DNA of 64,000 nt from G963665545 sp963665545 (GTDB lineage: Bacteria > Pseudomonadota > Gammaproteobacteria > Xanthomonadales > SZUA-36): NCBI GenBank assembly GCA_963665545.2, contig CAXXKZ010000011.1, positions 558,001-622,000 of the forward strand, given 5' to 3'. Within the stretch, counting starts at the first letter, position 1. Each line of letters starts with the position of its first letter. The translations under genes and the position numbers were made by a program. This document shows, in pieces, positions 9,440-18,676 of the stretch. The notes under the pieces were generated by a model. That model searched no databases. It was given only the letters and a program-made list of their open reading frames with translations, and was not told the DNA's origin.

Positions 9440-10657
9440 ATGAAAAAGGAATTCAAGACCACTCTTTATAGCCTGCTTTTGGTGCTATGTGCCTACCTGG
9501 CAATGGGCTTCAACCAGTGGGGGGTCCTCGCAATACATTCATTCGCTGGCCTGAGGGTGACGCAGGGCAATGCCAACGAGAAAAACATGCAGACACCGGA
9601 TGCATTCATTGCCAGCGTCGCAGACGCGTTAACGCACAGTACCACTTTGAGTGAAGCAGACAAGGCGGTGGTCGTGGGCGCAATACCCACGTCTCTCGAT
9701 TATGAATACTCGCACCAGGCACCCTATGAGAACGTCTTTGATTTCTCCGTGTTCGACCTCAAAAACAAGCAGGGCGGTATTCTGTTGCTGGGTGACTCGA
9801 CGATATCCTGGGGATTTTCCGTCAACCACTTTGCCGCCATGGCGCAAGTCGAGGTCCATGCCTTGACGTTTGGCCGCAACACAATGGACGCTGTGCTACT
9901 GGCCGCCACCGACAGGATCATCGAGTGTTATTACGCCAATCCGCCGACGGTGATGATTTCCAATTCCCTCACGTCGGTGAGCCTGCCATCGAGACTCAAC
10001 CGGCGGCAGGATCGCGCTATTGGCGACATTGCCAGAACTGAAAACTGCGAGCAGCTGGATGAACTGGTCAATAGCAACCGGCCCAAGGAGCCAGACCAAC
10101 TCAAACTGAGTGAATCCCTGGACTTTCGCAACTACAGGGCGATGATCGCCCAAATCGGGCCTGGCATTGGGCGCCTGAGACATGTGAGGCTACATGAAAT
10201 CATGGAACCGGAGAAATTCGAGGAAACAGGGCGTGTTGACCTGTACTTTTACCGCTGGCAGCCGGAATTTCGAATTCCATTCAGACGCAATAGCGAGTAC
10301 CTGCATTGGCGGGCGCATGAATCTGGCAAAACTGAAGAATTTCTCGACCGATACCTGCGGCAGTACGGAGATGGCGTTGAATCGGTAGCTGCCTCACACC
10401 GAAGCTGGGCCGACAGAGACGCCTGCTTTATTCAACCGCTGACCCTCTCACCAGAGTCCGCTGTGCGGGAGCTGTTTTTTCCAGCCGGGTCTTTTTGCCG
10501 TTTGGACTTCAATGCCATTGCACAGGCCGATGCTGCTTCCATGCAAATCCTCATGCTAAGTGGAAATCACCAGGCAGCCTCCGGCGGCGTTGTATTTGCC
10601 GCCATAGTCGGCAAGACCATCCGCGGCAAACGATTCCCAACCTGGCGTCGAATGTGA
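9440..10657 (+). CDS. SGNH-hydrolase-like O-acetylation partner protein
   Basis: The 405-residue product has one N-terminal membrane anchor (about residues 7-25) and then a periplasmic domain. A GDS nucleophile motif at residues 118-120 (ILLLGDSTISWGFSV) resembles block I of SGNH/AlgX/AlgJ/DltD-type proteins. These usually take the acyl group from an MBOAT protein and place it on the glycan. The gene starts 8 bases after the AlgI-like MBOAT gene, so the pair is probably translated together. I could not identify a confident DxxH block near the C-terminus, so the catalytic assignment is partial. The stop at 10655-10657 lies 23 bases before mosaic repeat copy A, and the last few residues may have been changed by insertion of that repeat. 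Confidence 0.75.
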   Translation: MKKEFKTTLYSLLLVLCAYLAMGFNQWGVLAIHSFAGLRVTQGNANEKNMQTPDAFIASVADALTHSTTLSEADKAVVVGAIPTSLDYEYSHQAPYENVFDFSVFDLKNKQGGILLLGDSTISWGFSVNHFAAMAQVEVHALTFGRNTMDAVLLAATDRIIECYYANPPTVMISNSLTSVSLPSRLNRRQDRAIGDIARTENCEQLDELVNSNRPKEPDQLKLSESLDFRNYRAMIAQIGPGIGRLRHVRLHEIMEPEKFEETGRVDLYFYRWQPEFRIPFRRNSEYLHWRAHESGKTEEFLDRYLRQYGDGVESVAASHRSWADRDACFIQPLTLSPESAVRELFFPAGSFCRLDFNAIAQADAASMQILMLSGNHQAASGGVVFAAIVGKTIRGKRFPTWRRM

Positions 10658-10680
10658 GTTCCGGCATCGTTGGTGGAACT

Positions 10681-10887
10681 AAGGAGTCTCGCTTCCCTGC
10701 TCCCGCCTTCGGCGGAAGGCGGCTGCGCTCGACGGCATGCAAAAGGCGCCTGGCCCCTCTGGTACCGCTCACGCGCAACGGCTTCGTCACCTTACTTCTT
10801 GCCCTGTGGGCAAAACGTGCGGTTCCTCGGGCCTGCGCTATGCTCGACTTACCCAACCGGGGCCGGCGGGTCGCCGCCGGCGGCTCC
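10681..10887 (+). repeat. Mosaic dispersed repeat, copy A (block order 1-3-2-4)
   Basis: This is one of three related copies in the window. Block 1 (10681-10726) starts AAGGAGTCTCGC and contains a perfect 8-bp hairpin at 10703-10722 with loop GGCG. Block 3 follows at 10727-10770, block 2 at 10771-10836 and block 4 at 10837-10887. Block 4 includes a second hairpin, GCCGGCGG with CCGCCGGC. Compared with copy C, blocks 2 and 3 are swapped, and block 2 has diverged in its middle. It fills the convergent gap between the SGNH-like gene and the M19-like gene and could serve as a bidirectional terminator. Several of its reading frames are open, giving spurious ORFs. Confidence 0.85.
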
Positions 10888-10893
10888 TTGGAC

Positions 10894-12039
10894 CTATGCG
10901 CCCCACACTTGCTCGTAAACCCGCAGCCAGTTGGCGCCCAGCAATTGGTCGAGTTCGGCTTCGCTCCAACCACGGCCCTGCAGGCCCTCGATCAGGTTCG
11001 GTAGCTTGGAAATATCCTCAAAATCCTTGACCGTCGACTGCAGACCCTTGGCCATGCTGTAGGGTGGGAACGCCGCTGAATCCTCCGGGTCCATCGGCAT
11101 GCTGGGTCCCCAGCCCCAGATGAAATCCGGGCCCAATCCCACATGGTCAATGCCGATCAGGCGCTTGGCGTAATCATATTGGTCCAGGTGATCATCCAGG
11201 GTGGCCTGGACGTCTTCCTCGGGCATGTTTTCGATGCTGCGATTGTGGAATGCACTGACCGCCGTGATGCCAATGACGCCGCCCGTGGCGGCAATGGCCT
11301 CTGCCATGCGGTCTGAAATCGCTCTGATGCTGGGATTGATACCCGCCATATTGGTATGCGTGCAGACGATCGGCAGGCCCGATGACATTTCGATTGCATC
11401 CAGACTGGTCTGCTCACCGCAGTGACCACCCACATCCAGCACAATTTCGTGTTCATGTATCTGTTCAACCAGGCGCCGGCCGGCACGGGTCAATGGCGCC
11501 TTGTGGTCCAAACAGCCACTGCCAAAAACATTGGTCGTGTTGTAGCACAGGCCCTGAATCGCCACGCCCAGACCCTTGAATTCAGCAACCGCCTTGGTCA
11601 TGTCCCGGAAACTGCCCAATACGCTGGTCGCCCTGAACAGCGCCTCCTCGTACTGTTTCGCCACTTGTGCACCGAGGATGAAGGCGATCTTGCCATCCTC
11701 CTTGGCCTGGCGAATTTCAGCCACGCTTTTGGCGATGACCATATCGTCGCGGTTCTGGTAGGCCAGGCCATAGTAGTGCGCTGCGCTGGTCAAGTCACCG
11801 ATCGACTTGTGCACACAATCAACACCACCGGATCTGAGCAATTCGACAAATTCCGCACTCGCAGTCGATGCATCCAGACCGTTCACCACCAAGCGTCCTT
11901 GCGTTGTTGATTCGTCTGCGCGAGCGCCTCCGGAATTCATCATGCCCACTGCGGCAACGCCAGCGGCGCCTGCAGTTGTCAGCAGCATTTCTCGTCTTGA
12001 ATAGCCTGATTTGGAATGCGAAATGATTTTATCTTTCAC
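10894..12039 (-). CDS. Tat-exported M19 (membrane dipeptidase)-like protein
   Basis: I chose the GTG at 12039 because GAGG lies nine bases upstream and the product then begins VKDKIISHSKSGYSRREMLL, a twin-arginine signal with a hydrophobic stretch after it. The mature protein resembles M19 dipeptidases: PLTRAGRRLVEQ, IVLDVGGHCG (aligning with the DISH segment), IVCTHTN (aligning with SHSNAH) and GIDHVGLGPDF. However, the N-terminal HxD metal motif is replaced by GLDAS and the bridging-Glu EGG segment by LGAQ. At least two canonical zinc ligands therefore appear absent, unlike the standard M19 gene at 60651-61955. It is either a divergent subfamily with altered chemistry or a non-catalytic homologue. 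Stop codon is TAG. Confidence 0.82.
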   Translation of the reverse strand: MKDKIISHSKSGYSRREMLLTTAGAAGVAAVGMMNSGGARADESTTQGRLVVNGLDASTASAEFVELLRSGGVDCVHKSIGDLTSAAHYYGLAYQNRDDMVIAKSVAEIRQAKEDGKIAFILGAQVAKQYEEALFRATSVLGSFRDMTKAVAEFKGLGVAIQGLCYNTTNVFGSGCLDHKAPLTRAGRRLVEQIHEHEIVLDVGGHCGEQTSLDAIEMSSGLPIVCTHTNMAGINPSIRAISDRMAEAIAATGGVIGITAVSAFHNRSIENMPEEDVQATLDDHLDQYDYAKRLIGIDHVGLGPDFIWGWGPSMPMDPEDSAAFPPYSMAKGLQSTVKDFEDISKLPNLIEGLQGRGWSEAELDQLLGANWLRVYEQVWGA

Positions 12040-12174
12040 GATGTTTGTCCTCACGAATGCTGTCACTGGCCTATGGGACGAGAAGTGGCGGAAGCGCCTC
12101 ACGAAAAAAGAGGTCGAAAAGAGGGTCGGAGTGCGAATAAAATGGAATATCGGCCCACACACGAGCAGGCGCCC

Positions 12175-13762
12175 ATGCCCGGTAAACCATCGACATTACT
12201 GCCTTTGCGGCTGCTGCTTGCCTGCTTTTGTAGCGCAATGCTGGCGCAATGCACACCCGCCCCTGACACAGGCCGAACATCGTGATTATCCTGACCGACG
12301 ATTCAGGTTATTCAGATCTTGGCGTGTACGGTAGTGAAATTCCAACGCCAAACATTGACGCCCTGGCGCGCGAAGGTATTCGTTTCAGTAAGTTTTACAA
12401 CAATGGCCGCTGCAGCCAGACGAGGGCGTCGTTGCTGACTGGCCAATACCCTCAAAAGGTGGGTCTGGGCGATTTGGCCCGGCCACAGGATGAGACGCAG
12501 TACCCCGGCTACATGGGCTACCTGAGCCCGGCCAGTGTCACCCTCGCTGAAGTCCTCAGGAACACGGGCTACACAACGCTGATGAGCGGCAAATGGCATC
12601 TTGGCGGACAGCGGCAGACGCCCGACACCATCGATCGGTTTGAGCCGCTTGCAAGCGAGCTTTCCAAATGGCCCAATGCCCGCGGTTTCGACGAGTTTTA
12701 CGGTACCATTCACGGCCATATCAGCTACTTTCGGCCTAAGTTGGGCGTTCCTTTTGTGCGCCAGAATGAAATCATACGACAGCCGCCTTCGGGTGAATTT
12801 TACGCGACCGATAGGGTCACCGATGAAGCCATCGAGATGATGCGCCGCGCAAACGAGGCAGACGCCGAAGCACCGTTCTTTTTGTACCTTGCATACCATG
12901 CGCCCCATTATCCGTTTGAAGCACCTGAGTCGGCGCTCGACAGACACCGCGAAATCTACCGGCCTGATCGGGTCATTCAACTACTGGAAGCGCGCTCCAG
13001 GCGCCTGAATCTAAACGGCACCCTTGGGCATGAAGTCAGGCAGGTTGGTGATTCCGGCAAAACACTCATAGATGGGGAGGTGAAAGAGAGTTTCACGGAC
13101 ATCCATTCTGCCGTTGCCGCCATGATGGAAATAGTAGACAGCAACGTCGGGCGCCCGGTGGAATACCTCCGCCAGACAGGCGAACTGAACAACACCCTCA
13201 TCATCTACATGTCAGACAACGGCGCAGGGCGAATTCGTGCGCCAATCGCCAACTGGCCATTAAGGAGAGGCAAAGGAAATCTGCTAGAAGGCGGAATCGC
13301 CAGTCATGCTATCGTGCATTGGCCGGCCGGTATAGACGCGCGTAATCAGGTCGTGCGAGCCGACGCCCATGTGATCGATCTGATGCCAACAATAGTGGAA
13401 CTGGCGGGCGCGGTCTACCCGCGTGTGCGTAATGAGAACGTCATTCCACCGATGGTCGGTCAAAGTCTAACTGGCCTGTTTCGGGGAGAAGAGTTCGAGC
13501 GTCAGCAGCCTCTGTTTTGGGCTTATGAGGGCTAGGAGGCCGTGCTGGAGGACGGCTGGAAATACCTGCGCCGCGAGGGGGGGCGCACATTCTTATTCGA
13601 TCTGAATTCGGACCCAACCGAATCGCGCAATTTGATCAATAAATACCCCGCCAAAGCGCAAGCGTTGGCGCAAAAACATGTTATTTGGGCTCAACACAAC
13701 AACTTGCGCTGCCACTCGCAGAGGTGGAGAAGGCAAAAACACCACTTGAAACGGACTTGTGA
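12175..13762 (+). pseudogene. Sulfatase lipoprotein with two frameshifts and a TAG stop
   Basis: An ATG at 12175 starts a lipoprotein signal (MPGKPSTLLPLRLLLACFCS, then AMLAQC), ending in the wrong frame at 12285. One base appears lost near 12272, after which the sulfatase core reads PNIVIILTDDSGYSDLGVYG from about 12276. That frame runs to an in-frame TAG at 13533-13535 (after WAYEG) and continues EAVLEDGWKYLRREGGRTFL, the usual sulfatase C-terminus. A further one-base loss near 13711 would restore NNLR-LPLAEVEKAKTPLETDL and a TGA at 13760-13762. The formylglycine motif reads CSQTR where Pro or Ala normally follows Cys-x, which may be another degenerate position. An alternative ATG exists at 12142. 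Three or more lesions make this the most damaged gene here. Confidence 0.8.
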
Positions 13763-13891
13763 TGGAAGGGGATGCGGCTTGTGGCCTGCAATATTGAGAG
13801 GGTCCCGCTATGCTAGCATTCGCAATCCCACCTTCAATAGCCGAAGCAGATCCACAAAACGTACCATGTGCATTCACATTCACACAAGACA

Positions 13892-15268
13892 ATGAACCAT
13901 TGGATACTCAATCGCCTGGTCCTGGTCGCACTGAGTGTGGTGGCCGTGGGATCCTGCAACCATGCCGACAAATTGCCCAACATCGTGCTGGTGAGCATTG
14001 ACACCTTACGCTGGGACTATCTGAATACTTATGGATTTGCTGAAACGGAATTCACTCCAGCCACGTCCCAACTGGCTGCCCATGGCATGGTATTTGAGAA
14101 CGCCGTTGCTACGGCCGGCACCACAGTTCCCTCACACGGCTCGATGCTGACCGGGCTCTATCCACGTTTGCACGGCGCGCGCAGCAATCTGCACAACAAA
14201 TACCCCACGGCCGGCACGGTGGCTGATTCCCTGCGTCAGGCCGGCTACCACACCGGGGCATTTGTGAGTGCCGGATTCTTGATCAAGCGCGGTTTGGCTG
14301 AAGGCTTCGAGACCGAAAACATCACGCAAAGTGCAGGCTTTCGAAAATTGAATATCAGGCGGGGCGAGCGGACGGTACTGCAGGCCATGAGTTGGTTGGA
14401 GGGTCTGAGCCCGAAGCAGCCGTTTTTCCTGTGGCTGCACCTGTGGGAACCCCACGGCCCTTATGATTCTTCCGACTATTCCCGGACCCAACTGCAGGAA
14501 TATGACGGTTTTCTCAAACAAGGGGTGAGCCTGGATGACCTCAAGAAACGTGGGACTGAAATCCTCCTCAACCCAGAGCACTTGCGCGCGACGCGCGCCC
14601 ACTATGCCGGTGAGGTGAACCGTGCCGACCAGTACCTCGGCCAATTGCTGGACTTCCTGGAAGACCAGGGAGATCTCGACAACACCATCGTCATCATGAC
14701 TGCCGATCACGGTCAGGGCCTTGGCGCAAAAGGTACGCTGGGTCATGGTCCCACGCACATCGAGACCGTCGTACGCGTGCCCTTGATCCTGGCGGATTTT
14801 CGAAACAGGCAGGTCGGACGTACTGAAACCCGTGTCAGCGTAATTGATATTGCGCCGACCATCGCCGCTGCGGCAGGCTTGGCAAAATCATTCGACTACG
14901 GCGGCCGTTCCCTGCTTGAGCCCGGAAAACTGGGTGATGACTGGCCCTATTTTGTTGAGATTGCGCTGCGGGATTCGAAACACAGAAACTGGGAGACAAT
15001 CCAAGAATCCAAAGCTTATGACCCCAATGCCGTTGCGGTCTATTCTGGCCCGCTGAAAATGACTTATAACCGCGGGGTTCACAGGATGTTTGAGACTCGC
15101 AGCGACTGGGTAGACGCGCAAGAGATTGACCCGGCCACTGAACCGGTGATGGCCGATTACCTGACCGGCCTGATTGAAACCTTTCATCACAATACCCTGG
15201 ACTTGAGCAGCGATGACATATCCGAAGAAGACCTCAAAGTGCTACAAGGTCTTGGCTATGTACAGTGA
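13892..15268 (+). CDS. Sulfatase-superfamily lipoprotein with Thr in place of the formylglycine Cys
   Basis: The ATG at 13892 gives a lipoprotein signal (MNHWILNRLVLVALSVVAVG, then SC), so the mature protein is probably membrane-anchored. The alkaline phosphatase/sulfatase superfamily metal site is seen as PNIVLVSIDTLRWDYL near the N-terminus and VIMTADHGQGLGAKGTLGHG near residue 275. Where sulfatases carry Cys/Ser-x-Pro-x-Arg, this protein has TTVPSHGSMLTGLYP, with Thr as the presumed nucleophile and His in place of Arg. Such proteins are annotated as sulfatases but may be phosphodiesterases, phosphatases or phosphoethanolamine-type transferases. The length is complete and the frame is intact, unlike the sulfatase just upstream. 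Mosaic repeat copy B begins 10 bases after the stop. Confidence 0.85.
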   Translation: MNHWILNRLVLVALSVVAVGSCNHADKLPNIVLVSIDTLRWDYLNTYGFAETEFTPATSQLAAHGMVFENAVATAGTTVPSHGSMLTGLYPRLHGARSNLHNKYPTAGTVADSLRQAGYHTGAFVSAGFLIKRGLAEGFETENITQSAGFRKLNIRRGERTVLQAMSWLEGLSPKQPFFLWLHLWEPHGPYDSSDYSRTQLQEYDGFLKQGVSLDDLKKRGTEILLNPEHLRATRAHYAGEVNRADQYLGQLLDFLEDQGDLDNTIVIMTADHGQGLGAKGTLGHGPTHIETVVRVPLILADFRNRQVGRTETRVSVIDIAPTIAAAAGLAKSFDYGGRSLLEPGKLGDDWPYFVEIALRDSKHRNWETIQESKAYDPNAVAVYSGPLKMTYNRGVHRMFETRSDWVDAQEIDPATEPVMADYLTGLIETFHHNTLDLSSDDISEEDLKVLQGLGYVQ

Positions 15269-15278
15269 GGCCACAAAA

Positions 15279-15419
15279 AAGGAGTCTCGCTTCCCTGCTC
15301 CCGCCTTCGGCGGAAGGCGGCTGCACGCGCAACGGCTTCGGAGCCGTACTCTTTGCCCTGCGGGCAAACCGTGTGGCTCCTCGGGCCTGCGCTCAACGGC
15401 ATGCAATAGGCGCCTGGCC
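15279..15419 (+). repeat. Mosaic dispersed repeat, copy B (blocks 1-2-partial 3)
   Basis: Block 1 (15279-15324) is essentially identical to block 1 of copy A, including the 8-bp hairpin. Block 2 (15325-15390) matches copy C closely. Block 3 is cut short at about 15419, and block 4 is missing. The copy lies between the convergent stops of the sulfatase-like gene and the MscS gene and ends about nine bases before the MscS stop. Like copy A it occupies a tail-to-tail gap, where its hairpin could end transcription from both sides. Confidence 0.85.
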
Positions 15420-15428
15420 GGCGCGAAT

Positions 15429-16658
15429 TCAACCTGTTGATGGTGGAAAATTTTCTTTCGGCAGGTCACGGACATGCAAATCGCGCTGCGGGAACGGAAT
15501 CTCAATCCCTGATTCGCGGAATTGCTTGATGATTTCCATCACGAGCTTATGTACGACCTGGCCGCGCTCGGCCGGTCGCCTGATCCAGCAGAGCAATTCC
15601 ACATCGATTGAACTTTCACCAAACCCCCGCGCACGTACCCGTGCCGCAGTCTCATCGACAACGCTATCGTGTTCTTGGGCAACCGCCATCAGGACTTCCA
15701 CGACTTTGTCCATATCACTGTTGTAGGACACGCCCACCGGGATTCGAACGCGGTGTCGCACCCAGGGGCCGCCGCTTTCGTTGATAATCTTGGCACCACC
15801 AATCACCGCATTGGGTATGGAAACCTCAACGTCGTCGCGGGTCAATAGCCGCGTGGAGCGAATGCCCAGGTTGGTGACCAGCCCCCGTTCTCCGGAATCG
15901 AGCACGATGTAGTCGCCAATCTTGTAAGGCGCATCGGCAACGATGGACACGCCGGAAATCAGGTTGGCCAACGTGTCGCGGGCAGCAAAGCCGACCACAA
16001 TACCGATAATGCCTGCTGATGCAAACCAGGCAGTGACGTCGATTCCCCACACCAGGAACAACAGGTAGATGAACAAGGCCATCAGCACCAGCTTGATGGT
16101 CATCTCGTACAGGGGAACGGTGCGTTGCTTAAACAGGTGAAAGCGGTCGTTTTCCGCTTCCAGCGCCTGCAGGATCACCTTAGTCGCCCTGAACCAGGCT
16201 CGCCCCCACAAGATCAACAGGACCGTGAAACAGATCTGGACCAGCAGCTGTTCAATGGCGCCCGGAAAATCCAGGGTAGCCAGCGCCAGGATCATGGCCA
16301 GAGTCACCGTGGTCTGCAGCACCGGCGAGGTAAAAAAGTGTGCAATTTCGTAATCGACTTCCGGCACATGGTATTTCACCAACCGATCCATGCCGGCATG
16401 GATGATCCATTTGAGCACCCGGCCCACGAGGTAGCCGATGGCAACCAGCATTGCCGCAAACAGCAGCGGAAATTCGGTCAGGAACAGCCAGGTGGCCTGC
16501 AGGAATTCAGGCAGATAGGGTGATATATCGAAACCGACGATCGCGTCCGCCAGTGAATCGGCAACTTTTTCAGTGGATTCCACCAACTCAGCTTCGTCTT
16601 GTCCCACGCTGAATTGCTGGGAGTCGCTGCGCAGTGGGGCTTTGAACGGCGTAATCAT
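15429..16658 (-). CDS. MscS-family mechanosensitive ion channel
   Basis: This 409-residue protein has an N-terminal extension, four membrane segments (about 50-75, 110-130, 135-155 and 180-205) and the pore-lining helix AGIIGIVVGFAARDTLANLI, typical of MscS TM3. The cytoplasmic beta domain follows (KIGDYIVLDSGERGLVTNLG), and the C-terminus has the family ending EIPFPQRDLHVRDL. MscS channels open on membrane tension and release solutes during hypo-osmotic shock. The gene is convergent with the sulfatase-like gene across mosaic repeat copy B. There is a 192-base gap to the divergent DUF885 gene, in which I saw no clear regulatory site. Confidence 0.94.
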   Translation of the reverse strand: MITPFKAPLRSDSQQFSVGQDEAELVESTEKVADSLADAIVGFDISPYLPEFLQATWLFLTEFPLLFAAMLVAIGYLVGRVLKWIIHAGMDRLVKYHVPEVDYEIAHFFTSPVLQTTVTLAMILALATLDFPGAIEQLLVQICFTVLLILWGRAWFRATKVILQALEAENDRFHLFKQRTVPLYEMTIKLVLMALFIYLLFLVWGIDVTAWFASAGIIGIVVGFAARDTLANLISGVSIVADAPYKIGDYIVLDSGERGLVTNLGIRSTRLLTRDDVEVSIPNAVIGGAKIINESGGPWVRHRVRIPVGVSYNSDMDKVVEVLMAVAQEHDSVVDETAARVRARGFGESSIDVELLCWIRRPAERGQVVHKLVMEIIKQFRESGIEIPFPQRDLHVRDLPKENFPPSTG

Positions 16659-16850
16659 GTGCCGCCAAAGTATAAACCACCCTCAGGACGAATTGCTGCT
16701 GCATTGGCTGGCAGCGGGGAATCCGCCCGGCGGTCGAATCTGCAGTCGATTTACACGCCAATGCTGGGGCCAACGTGATAACTGGCGTCTGATTAAGCAA
16801 CCCGGGGCCTCTTGGCAGGCCCAAAACCGATCCAGCAGAAGGTAGTCAAT

Positions 16851-18662
16851 ATGTGCGTCAATCGAACCACCCTGTTAATTTTCCTTGTTGGCCTGATGGC
16901 GCTGACCGCCTGTAGCCCTGAGCCGAATTCCGTCGCGGCTGGCAACGGTGCCGAACCGCGCACCGGCAATGCAGTTGAGGCCCAATTCTCCGCGGAGATG
17001 AATGCGTCTGCCGAACTCAATGCTCTGGCTGATGAATTGTTCGAGAAAACTAAAGCAGACACCCCTTATGTCCGCATGCTGTTGGGGTTGCCGATTACGA
17101 ACCTGGGGGATATCTCTCTGGCCGAAGCCGAGCGCGGCGCGGCTGAGGCCAGCGCTGCGCTTGCGCGCTTGGAGCAAATTCTCGGCGATGATCTTTCCAC
17201 CGATGAGTGGGTCTTCAAAGGCATGTTGCGCCATTCCCTGATCGACACCATCAACGCACCCAAATACTATTGGCTAACATTCCGGATAACCCCATATTTG
17301 GGCGGATTCGCGCTTGGCGGCGCTCTGCGCATATTCGCCACTCGACCGCTGACAAGCGACGACGAGCGCGAAGACTACCTGTCGCTGGTCAGCCAGTACG
17401 CAGACCGCGTCAGGGAGATCCGGGGGATTACGCTGGCCCAGGCGGAACGCGGCATTCTGTTGCCCAAACCGGCCACCCAGGGGGCTCTGAATATGCTCAA
17501 TGGGACCAAAACGGGCGCGGCCACAGCGCTGAAGGCCGTCGAAGAGCGACTGGGCGACGCCGATGCAATGGAATTCAAAGACAGCCTGGATCGGCTGGTC
17601 GACGAGAAAGTCGTGCCCGCTTTTGATGCCCTGATTGCCGTCGTCGATGAAGCCTACATCGCCCGGGCACCTGAATCCGTTGGTGTGGGGCAGTACCCGG
17701 GCGGCAAGGAATACTACCTCGACCAGATTCGCGCCCACACCGGTTTGGCGTTAACGCCCGAAGAGATTCACCAGCGAGGATTAATAGCGATTGAAGAACT
17801 CAATGCGAGGAAAGCCGCCGTCCGGGACGCTCTGGGCTTCGCCGGCAGCCGCGAGGAATTTAACGACCAGTTGAGGAAGGACCCGCGCTTCATCGCCAAA
17901 AGCCCACAGGAAGTCGAAGATCGTTTCATGGCCTATATCTCGCAAATCGAGCCCGTCTTGCGCGATTATTTTTCAGTGATGCCCAAGGCCAAGTACGGCG
18001 TCAAGCGCCTCGATCCGCGTGACGAACCCGGCCAGACTTACGGTTTTTATCAGCAGCCCTCCCCGGCAGAGCCTAAAGGTTTATACCGCTACAACGGATC
18101 GCAGCTGGATCAGCGCAACATGGCTTTTGCACAGCACCTCATCTATCACGAACTGTTGCCCGGACATCACTTTCACCTGGCTTTGCAGACTGAAAACACG
18201 AACGTGCATGCAATGCGGGCGTTCATGTCCTATGGCGCATTCACTGAGGGTTGGGCTGAGTACGCCGCCAGTCTGGGGGAAGAAATGGGCATGTATGAGC
18301 CCTATGATATGTATGGCCACCTCACCGGCCAGTCCTTTCTGGCTTCTCGCCTGGTGGTGGATACGGGCATGAATTATTTTGGCTGGACGCTGGAGCAAGC
18401 TCGCCAGTTCATGCGCGACAATACCTTTGAATCAGATGTACAGGTGGAGACAGAGACCCTGCGCTATTCCACCGATATGCCAGGGCAAGCGCTGGGTTAT
18501 CGTTTGGGTTTTGAGACAATTTGGGCCCTGCGACGAAAAGCCGAAGCCGCGTTGGGCGAGAACTTCGATATCAAGGCATTTCATGCCGTGGTTGTCGGAA
18601 ACGGCGGTATGCCGTTGAATGTGCTGCAGGAGCGCGTCGATAAGATGATCACAGGTCAATAG
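16851..18662 (+). CDS. DUF885 lipoprotein (putative metallopeptidase)
   Basis: The ATG at 16851 yields a 603-residue lipoprotein with the lipobox Cys at residue 21 (LMALTAC); an upstream in-frame start would spoil this signal. The DUF885 hallmark is IYHELLPGHHFHLALQ, an HExxPGHH zinc-type motif, followed by SYGAFTEGWAEYAASLGEEM, where the EGWA Glu is the likely third ligand. DUF885 proteins resemble thermophilic carboxypeptidase-type and M32-like metallopeptidases and are common in marine proteobacteria as exported proteins. It is followed after 14 bases by a VOC-domain gene on the same strand. A role in peptide scavenging fits the peptidase-rich setting but is inferred. Confidence 0.9.
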   Translation: MCVNRTTLLIFLVGLMALTACSPEPNSVAAGNGAEPRTGNAVEAQFSAEMNASAELNALADELFEKTKADTPYVRMLLGLPITNLGDISLAEAERGAAEASAALARLEQILGDDLSTDEWVFKGMLRHSLIDTINAPKYYWLTFRITPYLGGFALGGALRIFATRPLTSDDEREDYLSLVSQYADRVREIRGITLAQAERGILLPKPATQGALNMLNGTKTGAATALKAVEERLGDADAMEFKDSLDRLVDEKVVPAFDALIAVVDEAYIARAPESVGVGQYPGGKEYYLDQIRAHTGLALTPEEIHQRGLIAIEELNARKAAVRDALGFAGSREEFNDQLRKDPRFIAKSPQEVEDRFMAYISQIEPVLRDYFSVMPKAKYGVKRLDPRDEPGQTYGFYQQPSPAEPKGLYRYNGSQLDQRNMAFAQHLIYHELLPGHHFHLALQTENTNVHAMRAFMSYGAFTEGWAEYAASLGEEMGMYEPYDMYGHLTGQSFLASRLVVDTGMNYFGWTLEQARQFMRDNTFESDVQVETETLRYSTDMPGQALGYRLGFETIWALRRKAEAALGENFDIKAFHAVVVGNGGMPLNVLQERVDKMITGQ

Positions 18663-18676
18663 CTGCGCTGCAGACC

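Noticed and set aside
10495..11030. Overlapping plus-strand frames of 82-169 codons across mosaic repeat copy A
   Set aside because: They are open only because the repeat is GC-rich and stop-poor in several frames; no start signals or protein features.
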